Notes: generated from the sequence alone by a model not told the origin. Counted from the stretch's first letter, positions 8,217 to 16,506 are shown. The stretch is 64,000 nt of DNA from Nitrospirota bacterium (GCA_040757595.1 JBFLWP010000005.1:62001-126000); one strand, 5' to 3'. Translations and numbers: made by a program.

Positions 8217-9257
8217 TCACCGGGCCTGGGCTGGCGCCGGCTGCTTTTTTCTCTTCTTGTCCTTCTGCTGGTCTATCTGGCGCTGCGCGTCCTGCTCGGC
8301 CAACTGTTTCTTGATCGTCTGCAGCTCCTCCTTCAGCGCCTCCATCTCCTTGTCCTTCTTGAGCATGAGCTCCTTCACCGACTGGATGTCCTGGGCGGGC
8401 GTCCCCTGTGGAGCCGGCCTCTCTTGAGCCCGTTCAGGGGTGGGCTGAGCCGGCGCGGGCGCCGGGGGCTTGCTCCCTTCCCGGTCTGGCGGCGGACCCG
8501 GCTGGGGAGCGGGCGGGAGGCGGACGGGCAGTTTGGCCAGGAGCTCGTAATCCAGGATGATCGGCGTCAGGTGAGGCTCCCCGAAGAACCCCCGTTCCTG
8601 GTAGGACTCGGGACGCAACGCGGCCTTCGGGGCGAAGAGGAACTCCACCCGGTCGAGGCTGCTCGCGTCGGGGAGACGGCGGTTCGGCATGTTGATGTTG
8701 TCGGGGCGGATCTGCTTCTGTCGAAACTCGGTGACGGTCAGGTGCAGAGAGAGGCCGTAGACGAAGAGCGCGGCGGAGGTGCTCTCCAGCTTGGGGCCGT
8801 ACGTGGGGAGTTCGGACGAGCCGACCGCGGCTCCGCCGGTTTCCGAGAAGGTCAACAGCTTGCCCGGGGATCTGGGGCGATGGGCGACGCGGAAGCGGAC
8901 CTGCTGGGTCGGCTTCGCCTGCGAGAGCGCCGTGACGATCAGCGGGGCAAGGAAGGCGACGTCCTCGTCAGAAAAAACCCGCTGGATCTTGTCTTCGGAT
9001 TCGAAAAGCGTCTGCACCGTGGTCTGACGGCCCTGCACCAGAACCCCGCGCAGGGCACGGGCGATCGTCTCTTGCGGCATTGAAACCGGATGAGCCGCCT
9101 CGAGGTAGGGGTTGGCCATCGGCTCCAGGTAGACGCCTCCCCGCTGGCTCTCGTGGACGACGAGGTCAGGGCGGGGAGACGTGGCGCAGCCGGCGACGAG
9201 GAGGCAAGCCGCGACGGCCAGGCTGAACCCCTTCCAAGCCGGTGCGGGTCTGTCCAT
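8217..9257 (-). CDS. Hypothetical lipoprotein with C-terminal coiled coil
   Basis: A predicted lipoprotein of about 346 residues. The N-terminus has a short basic segment, a hydrophobic stretch and the lipobox LVAGC. The middle is an unrecognised domain of about 190 residues. A Pro-rich linker follows (about residues 240-290), then a charged coiled coil and a Lys-rich tail (KKRKK). The ATG at 9257 gives a proper signal peptide; a GTG at 9272 is possible. Longer upstream extensions would put non-signal sequence in front. It is probably an envelope-anchored protein, and its function is unknown. It diverges from the first attenuator leader. Confidence 0.72.
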   Translation of the reverse strand: MDRPAPAWKGFSLAVAACLLVAGCATSPRPDLVVHESQRGGVYLEPMANPYLEAAHPVSMPQETIARALRGVLVQGRQTTVQTLFESEDKIQRVFSDEDVAFLAPLIVTALSQAKPTQQVRFRVAHRPRSPGKLLTFSETGGAAVGSSELPTYGPKLESTSAALFVYGLSLHLTVTEFRQKQIRPDNINMPNRRLPDASSLDRVEFLFAPKAALRPESYQERGFFGEPHLTPIILDYELLAKLPVRLPPAPQPGPPPDREGSKPPAPAPAQPTPERAQERPAPQGTPAQDIQSVKELMLKKDKEMEALKEELQTIKKQLAEQDAQRQIDQQKDKKRKKQPAPAQAR

Positions 9258-9349
9258 TCCTTGCTTGTTCACGTGAGGCTCGCGCCTGAGCTCCGGACCT
9301 GGGAAAGGCCGACAGTGTATCACAAGAAGCGAGGGACACAAACCGGGGG

Positions 9350-9379
9350 TTGACAGAGGGGCGGGTTTTGCTCTACAAA
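9350..9379 (+). promoter_or_regulatory. Sigma70-type promoter of the first attenuator leader
   Basis: TTGACA at 9350-9355, an 18-base spacer, then TACAAA at 9374-9379. The predicted start near 9386 lies just before the first hairpin of the leader. The same layout (TTGACA, 18-base spacer) precedes the second leader. Confidence 0.6.
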
Positions 9380-9401
9380 CATCGCCATTGAGCTTGGCGC
9401 G

Positions 9402-9494
9402 GGGACGGTGCGACAACGGCGTCGCGTCCCGCTTGGCGACTTAGGACAACGGCGTCCTCTTGGTCCGGCATTCGGACCGGGAGGGCGTTTTTTT
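9402..9494 (+). promoter_or_regulatory. ANTAR-target-like double-hexaloop attenuator leader (1)
   Basis: Hairpin P1 has inner stem GCGAC/GUCGC around loop AACGGC (9415-9420) and outer stem GGGAC/GUCCC (9402-9430). Hairpin P2 has stem AGGAC/GUCCU around the same loop AACGGC (9448-9453). Both loops carry A at position 1 and G at position 4, the hallmark of ANTAR-protein targets. The 3' strand of P2 (9454-9458) is also part of the 5' strand of the following terminator, so the two structures exclude each other. The predicted action is that an ANTAR regulator binding P1/P2 prevents termination. The regulator is not in the window. Confidence 0.75.
9453..9494 (+). terminator. Intrinsic terminator in leader 1
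   Basis: A 15-bp hairpin with three G-U pairs: 9453-9467 pairs with 9473-9487 around loop GCATT, followed by seven T at 9488-9494. It lies upstream of the lipoprotein gene, so it acts as a conditional terminator. Confidence 0.88.
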
Positions 9495-9561
9495 ATGCTC
9501 GGAGAGCGGCCCGAAGGGTCTTTTGCAGAGGCCGCCGCGGAGCATCAGTGGAGAGCAGGCA

Positions 9562-9933
9562 ATGAGTCCCAGGATAGCGGTGATCCTGTTGCTCGCAGGG
9601 TTGCTCTGCGGCTGTGCCGCGTCATTTCGCGATGAGGCTCTGGTGAGAGACGCGATGCGGGAACGCGAGGCGGCCTATGCGGAACTCACCCAGGCCATGA
9701 CAACCTATTGCTCGGCGAGACATGCCTCGTTCGAAGCCAGACAAGCTTGCGAGATTGATAAGCGCCTGGAATTCTCGCGCTTCAATCCGGTGGAACGGAA
9801 GGCGGAAGAACCGCTCCCGACGGCTTCTGGCCTGAGGGGGAACGGGGCCCTTCCGTTCGTCAGATGTGAGCATGCCGGGGGGCGGGTGACCTGCCAACGG
9901 CTCTTCGCGGCATCACCGGGCGACCTGCACTAG
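9562..9933 (+). CDS. Small lipoprotein under attenuator control
   Basis: A 123-residue predicted lipoprotein (MSPRIAVILLLAGLLCGCAA, lipobox LLCGC). The mature part is unrecognised and has four cysteines besides the lipidated one. The ATG at 9562 is preceded by GGAG and gives a clean signal peptide. It is the only gene between leader 1 and a convergent gene, so the attenuator controls this lipoprotein alone. That links it to the same signal as the porin/urea-transport operon. A nitrogen-related envelope role is inference. Confidence 0.75.
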   Translation: MSPRIAVILLLAGLLCGCAASFRDEALVRDAMREREAAYAELTQAMTTYCSARHASFEARQACEIDKRLEFSRFNPVERKAEEPLPTASGLRGNGALPFVRCEHAGGRVTCQRLFAASPGDLH

Positions 9934-9957
9934 CCATCCGCCCCGTCGGGCAATCCC

Positions 9958-10302
9958 TCAGTACACCTGGTTGTGCGGCAGTTGGCTCCGATACTCGCGC
10001 GCCATCTGGTCCGCTTCGTCTGCCGCCGAACGCATCTCCTTGGCCATCTCCCGGCTCCGCTTCGCCTGCTCGGAATCCTGCCCGCCCTGCTTGGCATGCC
10101 ACCCGGCCTCCAGTTCCAGGCGCGCGGCCATGTTCCGAAACATCGCCGCCTGCCGACGATATTCGAAAGCCAGGTCGGCGGGCGACTTGGAGAGAGAGAC
10201 ATCCGGCGTCGCCTTACGCTCCGGCGGTCCTGCCGGACAGCCGGCCACGATCACGGCGCTGAGGAGCAAACCGCTTCCCAGGAGGAAAGATAGGGGCTTC
10301 AT
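9958..10302 (-). CDS. Small hypothetical lipoprotein
   Basis: A 114-residue predicted lipoprotein. It starts MKPLSFLLGSGLLL and has lipobox VAGC. The rest is a charged helical segment rich in Ala, Glu, Arg and Met, probably a coiled coil. AGGAGG lies a few bases before the ATG. A TATAAT (minus strand, 10372-10377) is a possible -10 element. It is convergent with the attenuator-controlled lipoprotein and lies between the two leaders. Confidence 0.75.
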   Translation of the reverse strand: MKPLSFLLGSGLLLSAVIVAGCPAGPPERKATPDVSLSKSPADLAFEYRRQAAMFRNMAARLELEAGWHAKQGGQDSEQAKRSREMAKEMRSAADEADQMAREYRSQLPHNQVY

Positions 10303-10466
10303 GGCATGACCCTCCTTTCTGGGCAGGCTCAAGGTTCCCCGATCCCGGCGATCTACTACGGAAATAATAGCATTATACTCCTGCGGTTCCCCAAAGGGGT
10401 AGCCAGCCGGGAGGACCGCCTTTCGGCTGAACCGGGGACGCGCCGAGAGATCCTGCGAAATCTCCC

Positions 10467-10496
10467 TTGACATGCTCGAAGCAGGAGGATTATAAG
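10467..10496 (+). promoter_or_regulatory. Sigma70-type promoter of the porin/urt operon
   Basis: TTGACA at 10467-10472, an 18-base spacer, then TATAAG at 10491-10496. Transcription would start near 10503, just ahead of the second leader. Confidence 0.7.
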
Positions 10497-10513
10497 CGGT
10501 TCGTCGCGCAGGG

Positions 10514-10625
10514 CCGACGGGCGGAGACAAGGGCGTCTCCGTTCGGAAGCGCGGCATCACAGAGGCACAAGGACAATGGCGTCCTTTTGGTCCAGTGGAG
10601 GACCGGAAGGGCGCCTTTCTTTTTT
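10514..10625 (+). promoter_or_regulatory. ANTAR-target-like double-hexaloop attenuator leader (2)
   Basis: P1 has stem GGAGAC/GUCUCC at 10523-10540 around loop AAGGGC, with an outer CCGA/UCGG helix. P2 has stem AAGGAC/GUCCUU at 10569-10586 around loop AAUGGC. Loop position 1 is A and position 4 is G in both. Across the two leaders all four loops read AANGGC closed by GAC/GUC, while the outer stem bases differ and stay paired. P2's 3' strand is reused by the terminator. It should control the porin and the downstream urea transporter. Confidence 0.8.
10578..10625 (+). terminator. Intrinsic terminator in leader 2
   Basis: A 16-bp hairpin pairing 10578-10593 with 10600-10615 (including G-U pairs) around a six-base loop, followed by TTTCTTTTTT. 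It lies about 70 bases before the porin start and is mutually exclusive with hairpin P2. Confidence 0.88.
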
Positions 10626-10696
10626 CTACAGGCCGCCCGCCGGTCGTGGTGTGCATTGGGGCGATGTTTGCCCAAAGACAGGAGGAGGGCGGCGAA

Positions 10697-12145
10697 ATGG
10701 AACGGGAAGGATGGAAGGGCAGCCGGGTGTGGCTGCTCGCCGTCGCGTTGGTCCTGCTTGCGGGACCGGTCGTTGCGGCGGAGAAAAGCGCGGAAGAGGC
10801 GGAGGGGGCCGGGCGGCTGCTGCGGAAGGAGCAGTCCCCGCCCAGCGGCCCGCAGCCGGGGGTTCCCGCAACGGGACAGGAGGTCGCGCCGCAAAAGGCG
10901 GAAGGAGCCGGGCAGCTCATCCGGGAGGAGGAGCACGGCCAGCACCTGTGCGCCGGCTGTTTGAGCACCCTGTACGAAGAGGGCAGCAAGGGGTCGCTCG
11001 AACCCTACGGCCGCGTCGAATTGGACGGGATCTACAGCAGCCGGAACAACAACCCCTTGGACCCGGGACAGTTCAACGGGTACGCCACCGCGGCGGGCAA
11101 GAACGCCAACGCGTCGAGCACGCTCAATCCCCGTTACAGCGTGTTCGGCGTCAAGGCCGAGCGGACGGACGGGAAGCACAGCCTGACCGGCGTGGTCGAA
11201 ATCGACTTCTACGGGCAGACGGACAACGCCGGCAACCTCCCGCCGCGTTTGCGCTTGGCCAACGTGAGGTACACCTACGACAAGACCAGCGTCACGGCCG
11301 GCATGGACTGGACGCCGATCATGTCGCTGCACCCGGATCTGATCGACTTCTCGATCATGGGCTACGGCGGCAACCTCTGGCAGCGTCTCCCGCAGGTCAC
11401 GGTGCGGCACCAGTTCAGCGAGAACGTCGAGGGGTTGCTCACGGTCCTGCGGTTCGAGCGCGGCCTGTCCGCGATCCAGACGAACCAGCAATCGAGACCG
11501 AGCCCCGGCGGGCCGTCCTGCACCGCGGGGAGCTTCGCGTCGAGCAACTGCGTCTTCAGCGATCCCGTGCAGCATCCCTACTATGGCGGCCGGTTGGCCT
11601 ATACCGGGACTGGGAACATGCAGGGCTTCATGATCGCCGGCAGCGTAGCCTACCGGTACTACCGGTCCGCTCCCATGCCCAGCAATGCGGCGTTTCAATC
11701 GGGCCGGGACATCAACTCCTACCTGATCGGCGGTGAGCTCGTGGTGCCGATCACCAAGACCTTGAAGTTCTCCGGCGAGATCGCCTATGGCCAGGCGCTG
11801 GGGGTCGAGTTCTTCCGGTACAACCAGGAGCTGAACCTGACGACCGGCAAGCCGATCCGGGCGATGATGGGCTGGGGCCAGCTCAGCTACGCGCCGGCCA
11901 AAGGCTATACCTTCCTGGCCGGCTACGGATTCGACAATCCGAACAAGGACGACCTGCAGGGCAGCACGACCAGCGTCGACGTCCAGTACCTCTCGAACCA
12001 GCGGATGTACGCGACGATGGTCAAGCAAATTTGGGCCGACTTCTACCTGGGCGCCGAGTTCCAGAACCTCTGGACGCAGTGGGCGGGCACCTTCGAGCGG
12101 TTCTCGGGACAGCAATACAACCTGTCGGTCTGGTACAACTTCTGA
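10697..12145 (+). CDS. Outer-membrane porin of the urea uptake operon
   Basis: A 482-residue protein with a signal peptide (SRVWLLAVALVLLAGPVVAA) and a short charged, helical N-terminal region. About 380 residues of alternating amphipathic strands follow, ending in aromatic YNF with the terminal Phe typical of beta-barrel outer-membrane proteins. The ATG at 10697 has GGAGG upstream. It is the first gene behind leader 2 and lies 32 bases before urtA, so it probably lets urea or related small amides through the outer membrane. Substrate specificity is inferred from context. Confidence 0.85.
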   Translation: MEREGWKGSRVWLLAVALVLLAGPVVAAEKSAEEAEGAGRLLRKEQSPPSGPQPGVPATGQEVAPQKAEGAGQLIREEEHGQHLCAGCLSTLYEEGSKGSLEPYGRVELDGIYSSRNNNPLDPGQFNGYATAAGKNANASSTLNPRYSVFGVKAERTDGKHSLTGVVEIDFYGQTDNAGNLPPRLRLANVRYTYDKTSVTAGMDWTPIMSLHPDLIDFSIMGYGGNLWQRLPQVTVRHQFSENVEGLLTVLRFERGLSAIQTNQQSRPSPGGPSCTAGSFASSNCVFSDPVQHPYYGGRLAYTGTGNMQGFMIAGSVAYRYYRSAPMPSNAAFQSGRDINSYLIGGELVVPITKTLKFSGEIAYGQALGVEFFRYNQELNLTTGKPIRAMMGWGQLSYAPAKGYTFLAGYGFDNPNKDDLQGSTTSVDVQYLSNQRMYATMVKQIWADFYLGAEFQNLWTQWAGTFERFSGQQYNLSVWYNF

Positions 12146-12177
12146 GCCGGGCCGAAGGCCTGGAAGGAGCGACAACC

Positions 12178-13551
12178 ATGAGCGAGATGGAACCGAAGAG
12201 CGCGAGCGAGCGAAACGACGGGCAGGGCGAATCCCACGGGCAGGGCCAATCCCGGCGCGAGTTCCTGGTCGCCGGCACCAGGACGGCCGCGGGCCTGGGC
12301 GTGGCGGCCCTGCTAGGGAACCTCGGAAACTGGGCCCTGTCCTACGCGGCGGACAAGGCGCCGATCAAGATCGGCGTGCTCCACTCGCTGAGCGGGACGA
12401 TGGCGATCAGCGAGGTCTCGCTGCGGGACGTGGTCCTGATGGCGGTGGAGGAGATCAACGCCAAGGGGGGCGTGCTGGGCCGCAAGATCCAGCCGGTCGT
12501 GGTGGACCCGGCCTCCAACTGGGATCTGTTCGCCGAGAAGGCCAAGCAACTGCTCCTCGTGGACAAGGTGGCGGTGGTGTTCGGCTGCTGGACTTCGGTG
12601 AGTCGGAAGTCCGTGCTGCCGGTCTTCGAGAAGAACAACGGGCTGCTCTTCTACCCCGTGCAGTATGAAGGGGAGGAGTGCTCCCACAACGTGTTCTATA
12701 CCGGGGCGGCGGTGAACCAGCAGGCCGTGCCGGCGGTGGAATACCTGATGAGCAAGGAGGGGGGCGGGTACAAGAAGTTCTACCTCCTCGGCAGCGATTA
12801 CGTGTACCCGCGCACGACGAACAAGATTTTGCGGGCCATGCTGCTGGCCAAGAAGGTGCCGCCGGCCAACATCATGGAGGAGTACACGCCGTTCCACCAC
12901 CAGGATTACCAGACCATCGTCGGGAAGATCAAAAAGTTCGCGGCGGGCGGCGGGGCCTGCGTGATCAGCACGATCAACGGCGACAGCAACGTGCCCTTCT
13001 ACAAGGAGTTCGCGAACCAGGGGCTGCGGGCGGAGGACGCGCCGATCATGGCCTTCAGCGTGGCGGAAGACGAGCTGCGCGGGATGGACACGACCGCGCT
13101 GGTCGGGCACCTGGCGGCCTGGAATTACTACCAGAGCGTGGACACGCCGCAGAACAAGCAGTTCGTGGCCAACTTCAAGGCCTACTGCAAGAAGAACAAC
13201 CTGCCGGACGGCGACAAGCGGGTCACGGACGATCCGATGGAGGCCGCCTATTTCGGCGTCCATATCTGGAAGCAGGCGGTGGAGAAGGCCGGCTCCACGG
13301 AAGTGGACAAGGTCCGCAAGGCGGTCTACGGGCAGAAGTTCCTGGCTCCCGGCGGGGAAATCAAGATGGATGAAGCGAACCACCACACCTGGAAGCCGGT
13401 GCTGATCGGGGAGATCCTGAAGGACGGCCAGTTCAAAATCGTGTCGCGCTCGAAAGGCCTGGTGAAGCCGGAGCCCTGGAGCGAGTACACGAATCCGGAC
13501 AAGGGGTGCGACTGGATCAAGCACCAGGGAACCTATCAGAAGAAGAAGTGA
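12178..13551 (+). CDS. urtA: Urea ABC transporter substrate-binding protein UrtA
   Basis: A 457-residue periplasmic binding protein with a twin-arginine signal (SRREFLVAG at residues 25-33) and a mature part starting near KIGVLHSLSGTMA. The conserved CWTSVSRKSVLPVFE and NGLLFYPVQYEG segments are typical of UrtA. It is related to the amide sensors AmiC and NasS. GGAAGGAG precedes the ATG at 12178. It delivers urea to UrtBC. A GC-rich hairpin follows directly downstream. Confidence 0.95.
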   Translation: MSEMEPKSASERNDGQGESHGQGQSRREFLVAGTRTAAGLGVAALLGNLGNWALSYAADKAPIKIGVLHSLSGTMAISEVSLRDVVLMAVEEINAKGGVLGRKIQPVVVDPASNWDLFAEKAKQLLLVDKVAVVFGCWTSVSRKSVLPVFEKNNGLLFYPVQYEGEECSHNVFYTGAAVNQQAVPAVEYLMSKEGGGYKKFYLLGSDYVYPRTTNKILRAMLLAKKVPPANIMEEYTPFHHQDYQTIVGKIKKFAAGGGACVISTINGDSNVPFYKEFANQGLRAEDAPIMAFSVAEDELRGMDTTALVGHLAAWNYYQSVDTPQNKQFVANFKAYCKKNNLPDGDKRVTDDPMEAAYFGVHIWKQAVEKAGSTEVDKVRKAVYGQKFLAPGGEIKMDEANHHTWKPVLIGEILKDGQFKIVSRSKGLVKPEPWSEYTNPDKGCDWIKHQGTYQKKK

Positions 13552-13563
13552 GTCATGGGGACG

Positions 13564-13595
13564 GGGGCGCCTCGCCTCGGCGGCGACGGCGCCCC
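13564..13595 (+). promoter_or_regulatory. GC-rich intercistronic hairpin between urtA and urtB
   Basis: GGGGCGCC (13564-13571) pairs with GGCGCCCC (13588-13595), and TCGCC with GGCGA inside, giving 13 bp with one bulged C and a five-base loop. No T tract follows. It probably protects the 3' end of the abundant urtA message or reduces read-through into urtB. Confidence 0.6.
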
Positions 13596-13622
13596 GGGTC
13601 CTTTCGCTGCGCGGACCAGGCG

Positions 13623-15179
13623 ATGACACGCATTTTCAGCACGTTGTTCGGAATGCTGCTCCTCCTCCTGGCCTGTTTCCCGGCCGGGGCGGAGGAGACG
13701 GCGACGGAGACGGAGATCGAGCAGGCCTTGGCCGACCTCTCCGGCCAGGACCAAGTCGCGCAGGAAGCGGCGGTCCGGACCCTGGTCGAGAGGGGGGAGG
13801 CAAGCCTCCTGCCGAGGCTGGAGGAACTCCGGCTCAGCGCCGACCGGAGCCTGCGGCTTCTCATCAAGCCGGTCATTGATCTGCTGAAGAGCCGGGCCAA
13901 TCTCGCGAGCGAGGATCCCGACACGAGGCGTTCCGCTGCGACCGACCTGGGGATGATGGGGAAGCCGGCCGCCATTCCCTGGCTGGAGGCGGCGCTGAAG
14001 ACGGAGCCGGACCGGTGGGTGCGCTATACGATCGAAGAGGCGATCGGTCTGCTCAGGCTGGCGAGCGACGATCCGGCGACGAAGGTCGCGGCGGCCACCA
14101 GGCTGGGCGAGCTCCGCAGCCAGAACGCCTTGCCGGCCTTGAAGGAGCTGGTGAGCGCGTCGGCGGTTCCCGTCGAGGGCCCTGCGCTCGGCGGGCAGGC
14201 AGCGCCACAAGGGCAAGGGGAAGTGGCGAAGGCCGCGGCCCAAGCGGTCGAGCGGATCGAAACCTGGGGAAGCTGGGTCAGCGCCATCGAGACCCTGTTC
14301 CGCGGGATCAGCCTGAGCTCGATTCTCCTGCTCATGGCCCTGGGCCTGGCCATCATCTTCGGCCTCATGGGCGTGATCAACATGGCCCACGGCGAGCTGA
14401 TGATGCTGGGGGCCTATGCGACCTTTCTCACCCAGGAAGGGTTCAAGGTCTATCTTCCGGCCGGTCTCTTCGACTATTATTTTCTCGCGGCCATGCCTTG
14501 CTCGTTCCTCGCGGCGGGGCTGTTCGGCCTGTTTCTGGAGGCGACGCTGATCCGGTTCCTCTACGGTCGGCCGCTGGAGACGCTGCTCGCGACCTGGGGC
14601 GTGAGCCTGATCCTCATTCAGGCGGCGCGGGTGATCTTCGGGGACTTGACGTCCGTGGTGGCGCCGAGCTGGCTGAGCGGCGGGGCCCAGGTCCTCGTGG
14701 GGGTGCAGTTGCCCTACAACCGGCTCTTCATCATCGCGCTCTCCGCGCTGTGCGTGGCCGGGATCTACCTGTTCCTGTTCAAAACCGGGATCGGGCTCAA
14801 GGTGCGCGCCGTCATGCAGAATCGCAGCATGAGCGCCTGCCTGGCCATCCCGACGAGAAAAGTGGACGCGTACACGTTCGCCTTCGGCTCCGGCCTGGCC
14901 GGTCTGGCCGGCTGCGCGCTGACGTTGATCGGCAACGTGGAGCCGGGGCTGGGCCAGAACTACATCGTGGACTCGTTCATGGTGGTCGTTACCGGCGGCG
15001 TCGGCAAGCTGGCCGGCACGATCGTCGCCGCGCTGGGCATCGGGGGGCTGAACAAGCTGCTCGAGCCCAGCTTCGGGGCCGTGTACGGCAAGGTCCTGAT
15101 CCTCGTCCTCGTGATCCTGTTCCTCCAGCGACGGCCGTCCGGTCTCTTCACGATCAAGGGACGGCAGCTCGAAACGTGA
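13623..15179 (+). CDS. urtB: Urea ABC transporter permease UrtB
   Basis: A 518-residue inner-membrane permease of the branched-chain amino acid (LivH) type. The N-terminus has a signal-like hydrophobic segment and about 190 periplasmic residues with HEAT-like helical repeats, as usual for UrtB. The channel region starts near SSILLLMALGLAIIFGLMGV, with the family signature GLMGVINMAHGELMMLGAY. The ATG at 13623 is the first start that yields the leader peptide. It forms the channel with UrtC. Confidence 0.93.
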   Translation: MTRIFSTLFGMLLLLLACFPAGAEETATETEIEQALADLSGQDQVAQEAAVRTLVERGEASLLPRLEELRLSADRSLRLLIKPVIDLLKSRANLASEDPDTRRSAATDLGMMGKPAAIPWLEAALKTEPDRWVRYTIEEAIGLLRLASDDPATKVAAATRLGELRSQNALPALKELVSASAVPVEGPALGGQAAPQGQGEVAKAAAQAVERIETWGSWVSAIETLFRGISLSSILLLMALGLAIIFGLMGVINMAHGELMMLGAYATFLTQEGFKVYLPAGLFDYYFLAAMPCSFLAAGLFGLFLEATLIRFLYGRPLETLLATWGVSLILIQAARVIFGDLTSVVAPSWLSGGAQVLVGVQLPYNRLFIIALSALCVAGIYLFLFKTGIGLKVRAVMQNRSMSACLAIPTRKVDAYTFAFGSGLAGLAGCALTLIGNVEPGLGQNYIVDSFMVVVTGGVGKLAGTIVAALGIGGLNKLLEPSFGAVYGKVLILVLVILFLQRRPSGLFTIKGRQLET

Positions 15180-15191
15180 TCGGCAGCGCTG

Positions 15192-15265
15192 GTCATGCGT
15201 CATCCGTCACTGGTCGTTCGCGGGAAAGCGACGCTCTGATTTGCGAATGACGGATGACGCATGAC
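15192..15265. repeat. Perfect 18-bp inverted repeat cassette between urtB and urtC
   Basis: GTCATGCGTCATCCGTCA at 15192-15209 is the exact reverse complement of 15248-15265, with a 38-base loop. Each arm is built from the word GTCATNCGTCA. It is the cleanest example of the short-word cassettes in the window. Confidence 0.85.
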
Positions 15266-15283
15266 GATTCCCCCGAGAACGGC

Positions 15284-16432
15284 ATGACACAGTCGGATCT
15301 GAACGCCCGGGCCCAGGATGGCGAACGGCACCGAGAAGGCCTGTCCTTCTGGCTGGCCGGCTTCCTGCTGCTCCTCGTCCTGCCCCTGTTGAACGTGCTG
15401 CCCGGACCGGACTCCTGGCTGTACGTCTCGGATTTCACGCTGAACCGGTTCGGCAAGTTCCTGGCCTTCGCGATTCTCGCACTCGGCCTGGACCTCATCT
15501 GGGGCTATACGGGCATCCTGAGCCTGGGGCACGGAGTGTTCTTTGGGCTGGGGGCCTACGCGATCGGCATGCACCTGATGCTCTCGATCGGCACCGAGAG
15601 CGTCTACGGCAGCACGTTGCCGGACTTCATGGTCTGGAACCAGGTCAAGGATCTGCCGCTCTTCTGGAAGCCCTTCTACAGCTTCGGGGTCGCCGCAGTC
15701 GCGGCGATCCTGCTGCCGACGTTGTTCGCCCTCGTCTTCGGCTTCCTGGCCTTCCGCAGCCGCATCCGCGGCGTCTACTTCTCGATCATCACCCAGGCCC
15801 TGGCCCTCTCGGCCTGGCTGGTGTTCAACCGGAACGAGACGAACTTGGGCGGCACCAACGGGCTGACCGACTTCAAAACCGTGCTCGGATTCCGTCTGAG
15901 CGATCCGGGAACGCAGCGGGCCCTCTACGTCCTGACCGTCCTTTGCCTGGGCGCCTCGTATCTCCTCTGCCGCTGGATCATCCGGTCCCGGACCGGCAAG
16001 GTGCTGGTGGCGATCCGAGACAGCGAGCAACGGGTGCTCTTCTCCGGGTATTCGCCGGCCAACTTCAAACTGTTCGTCTTCGTGGTTTCGGCGGCGCTGG
16101 CCGGTCTGGCCGGCGCGCTCTACGTGCCGCAGGTGGGAATCATCACGCCGGCTCAGATCGGCGTCCTCCCGTCGATCGAGATGGTGATCTGGGTGGCGGT
16201 CGGCGGGCGCGGCACCCTGGCCGGCGCGGTGCTGGGCGCGGTCGGCGTGAACTGGGCGCGGAGCGTGCTGACCAACTCGTTCCCCGACCTCTGGCCGTTT
16301 TTCCTGGGCGGGCTCTTCGTCGCGGTCGTCCTCCTGTTTCCGGAAGGGCTCGTGGGGGTGATCCGCAAGCTTGGCGCCGGCTGGATCGGCTCCAGCCGTT
16401 CGGTGGTGCCGGCCGCTGAACGGCAGTCATGA
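15284..16432 (+). CDS. urtC: Urea ABC transporter permease UrtC
   Basis: About 382 residues, LivM-type permease with roughly ten membrane helices. It has LGLDLIWGYTGILSLGHGVFFGLGAY and the EAA-like loop around IRDSEQRVLFSGY. I place the start at ATG 15284. An in-frame ATG at 15254 lies inside the right arm of the inverted repeat and would add ten repeat-encoded residues. Confidence 0.92.
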   Translation: MTQSDLNARAQDGERHREGLSFWLAGFLLLLVLPLLNVLPGPDSWLYVSDFTLNRFGKFLAFAILALGLDLIWGYTGILSLGHGVFFGLGAYAIGMHLMLSIGTESVYGSTLPDFMVWNQVKDLPLFWKPFYSFGVAAVAAILLPTLFALVFGFLAFRSRIRGVYFSIITQALALSAWLVFNRNETNLGGTNGLTDFKTVLGFRLSDPGTQRALYVLTVLCLGASYLLCRWIIRSRTGKVLVAIRDSEQRVLFSGYSPANFKLFVFVVSAALAGLAGALYVPQVGIITPAQIGVLPSIEMVIWVAVGGRGTLAGAVLGAVGVNWARSVLTNSFPDLWPFFLGGLFVAVVLLFPEGLVGVIRKLGAGWIGSSRSVVPAAERQS

Positions 16433-16463
16433 GTGAAGGGTCGGTAGCGTTTAGTTGCCCGAC

Positions 16464-16500
16464 GACTCAAAACTGAGAACTGACAACAGAAAACTGAAAA
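16464..16500. repeat. Single-arm short-word repeat (AACTGA type)
   Basis: Tandem variants of AACTGAGAACTGACAAC fill the gap before urtD. The same word reappears at 47.8 kb. No opposite arm is visible here. Confidence 0.6.
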
Positions 16501-16506
16501 CCGCCC

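Noticed and set aside
9402-9458. Guanidine-II (mini-ykkC) riboswitch, because the loops of leader 1 contain ACGG.
   Set aside because: The ACGG would be closed by an A-C mismatch, and leader 2 has AAGGGC and AAUGGC loops that do not fit ACGR. The hexaloop reading with A1 and G4 fits all four hairpins.
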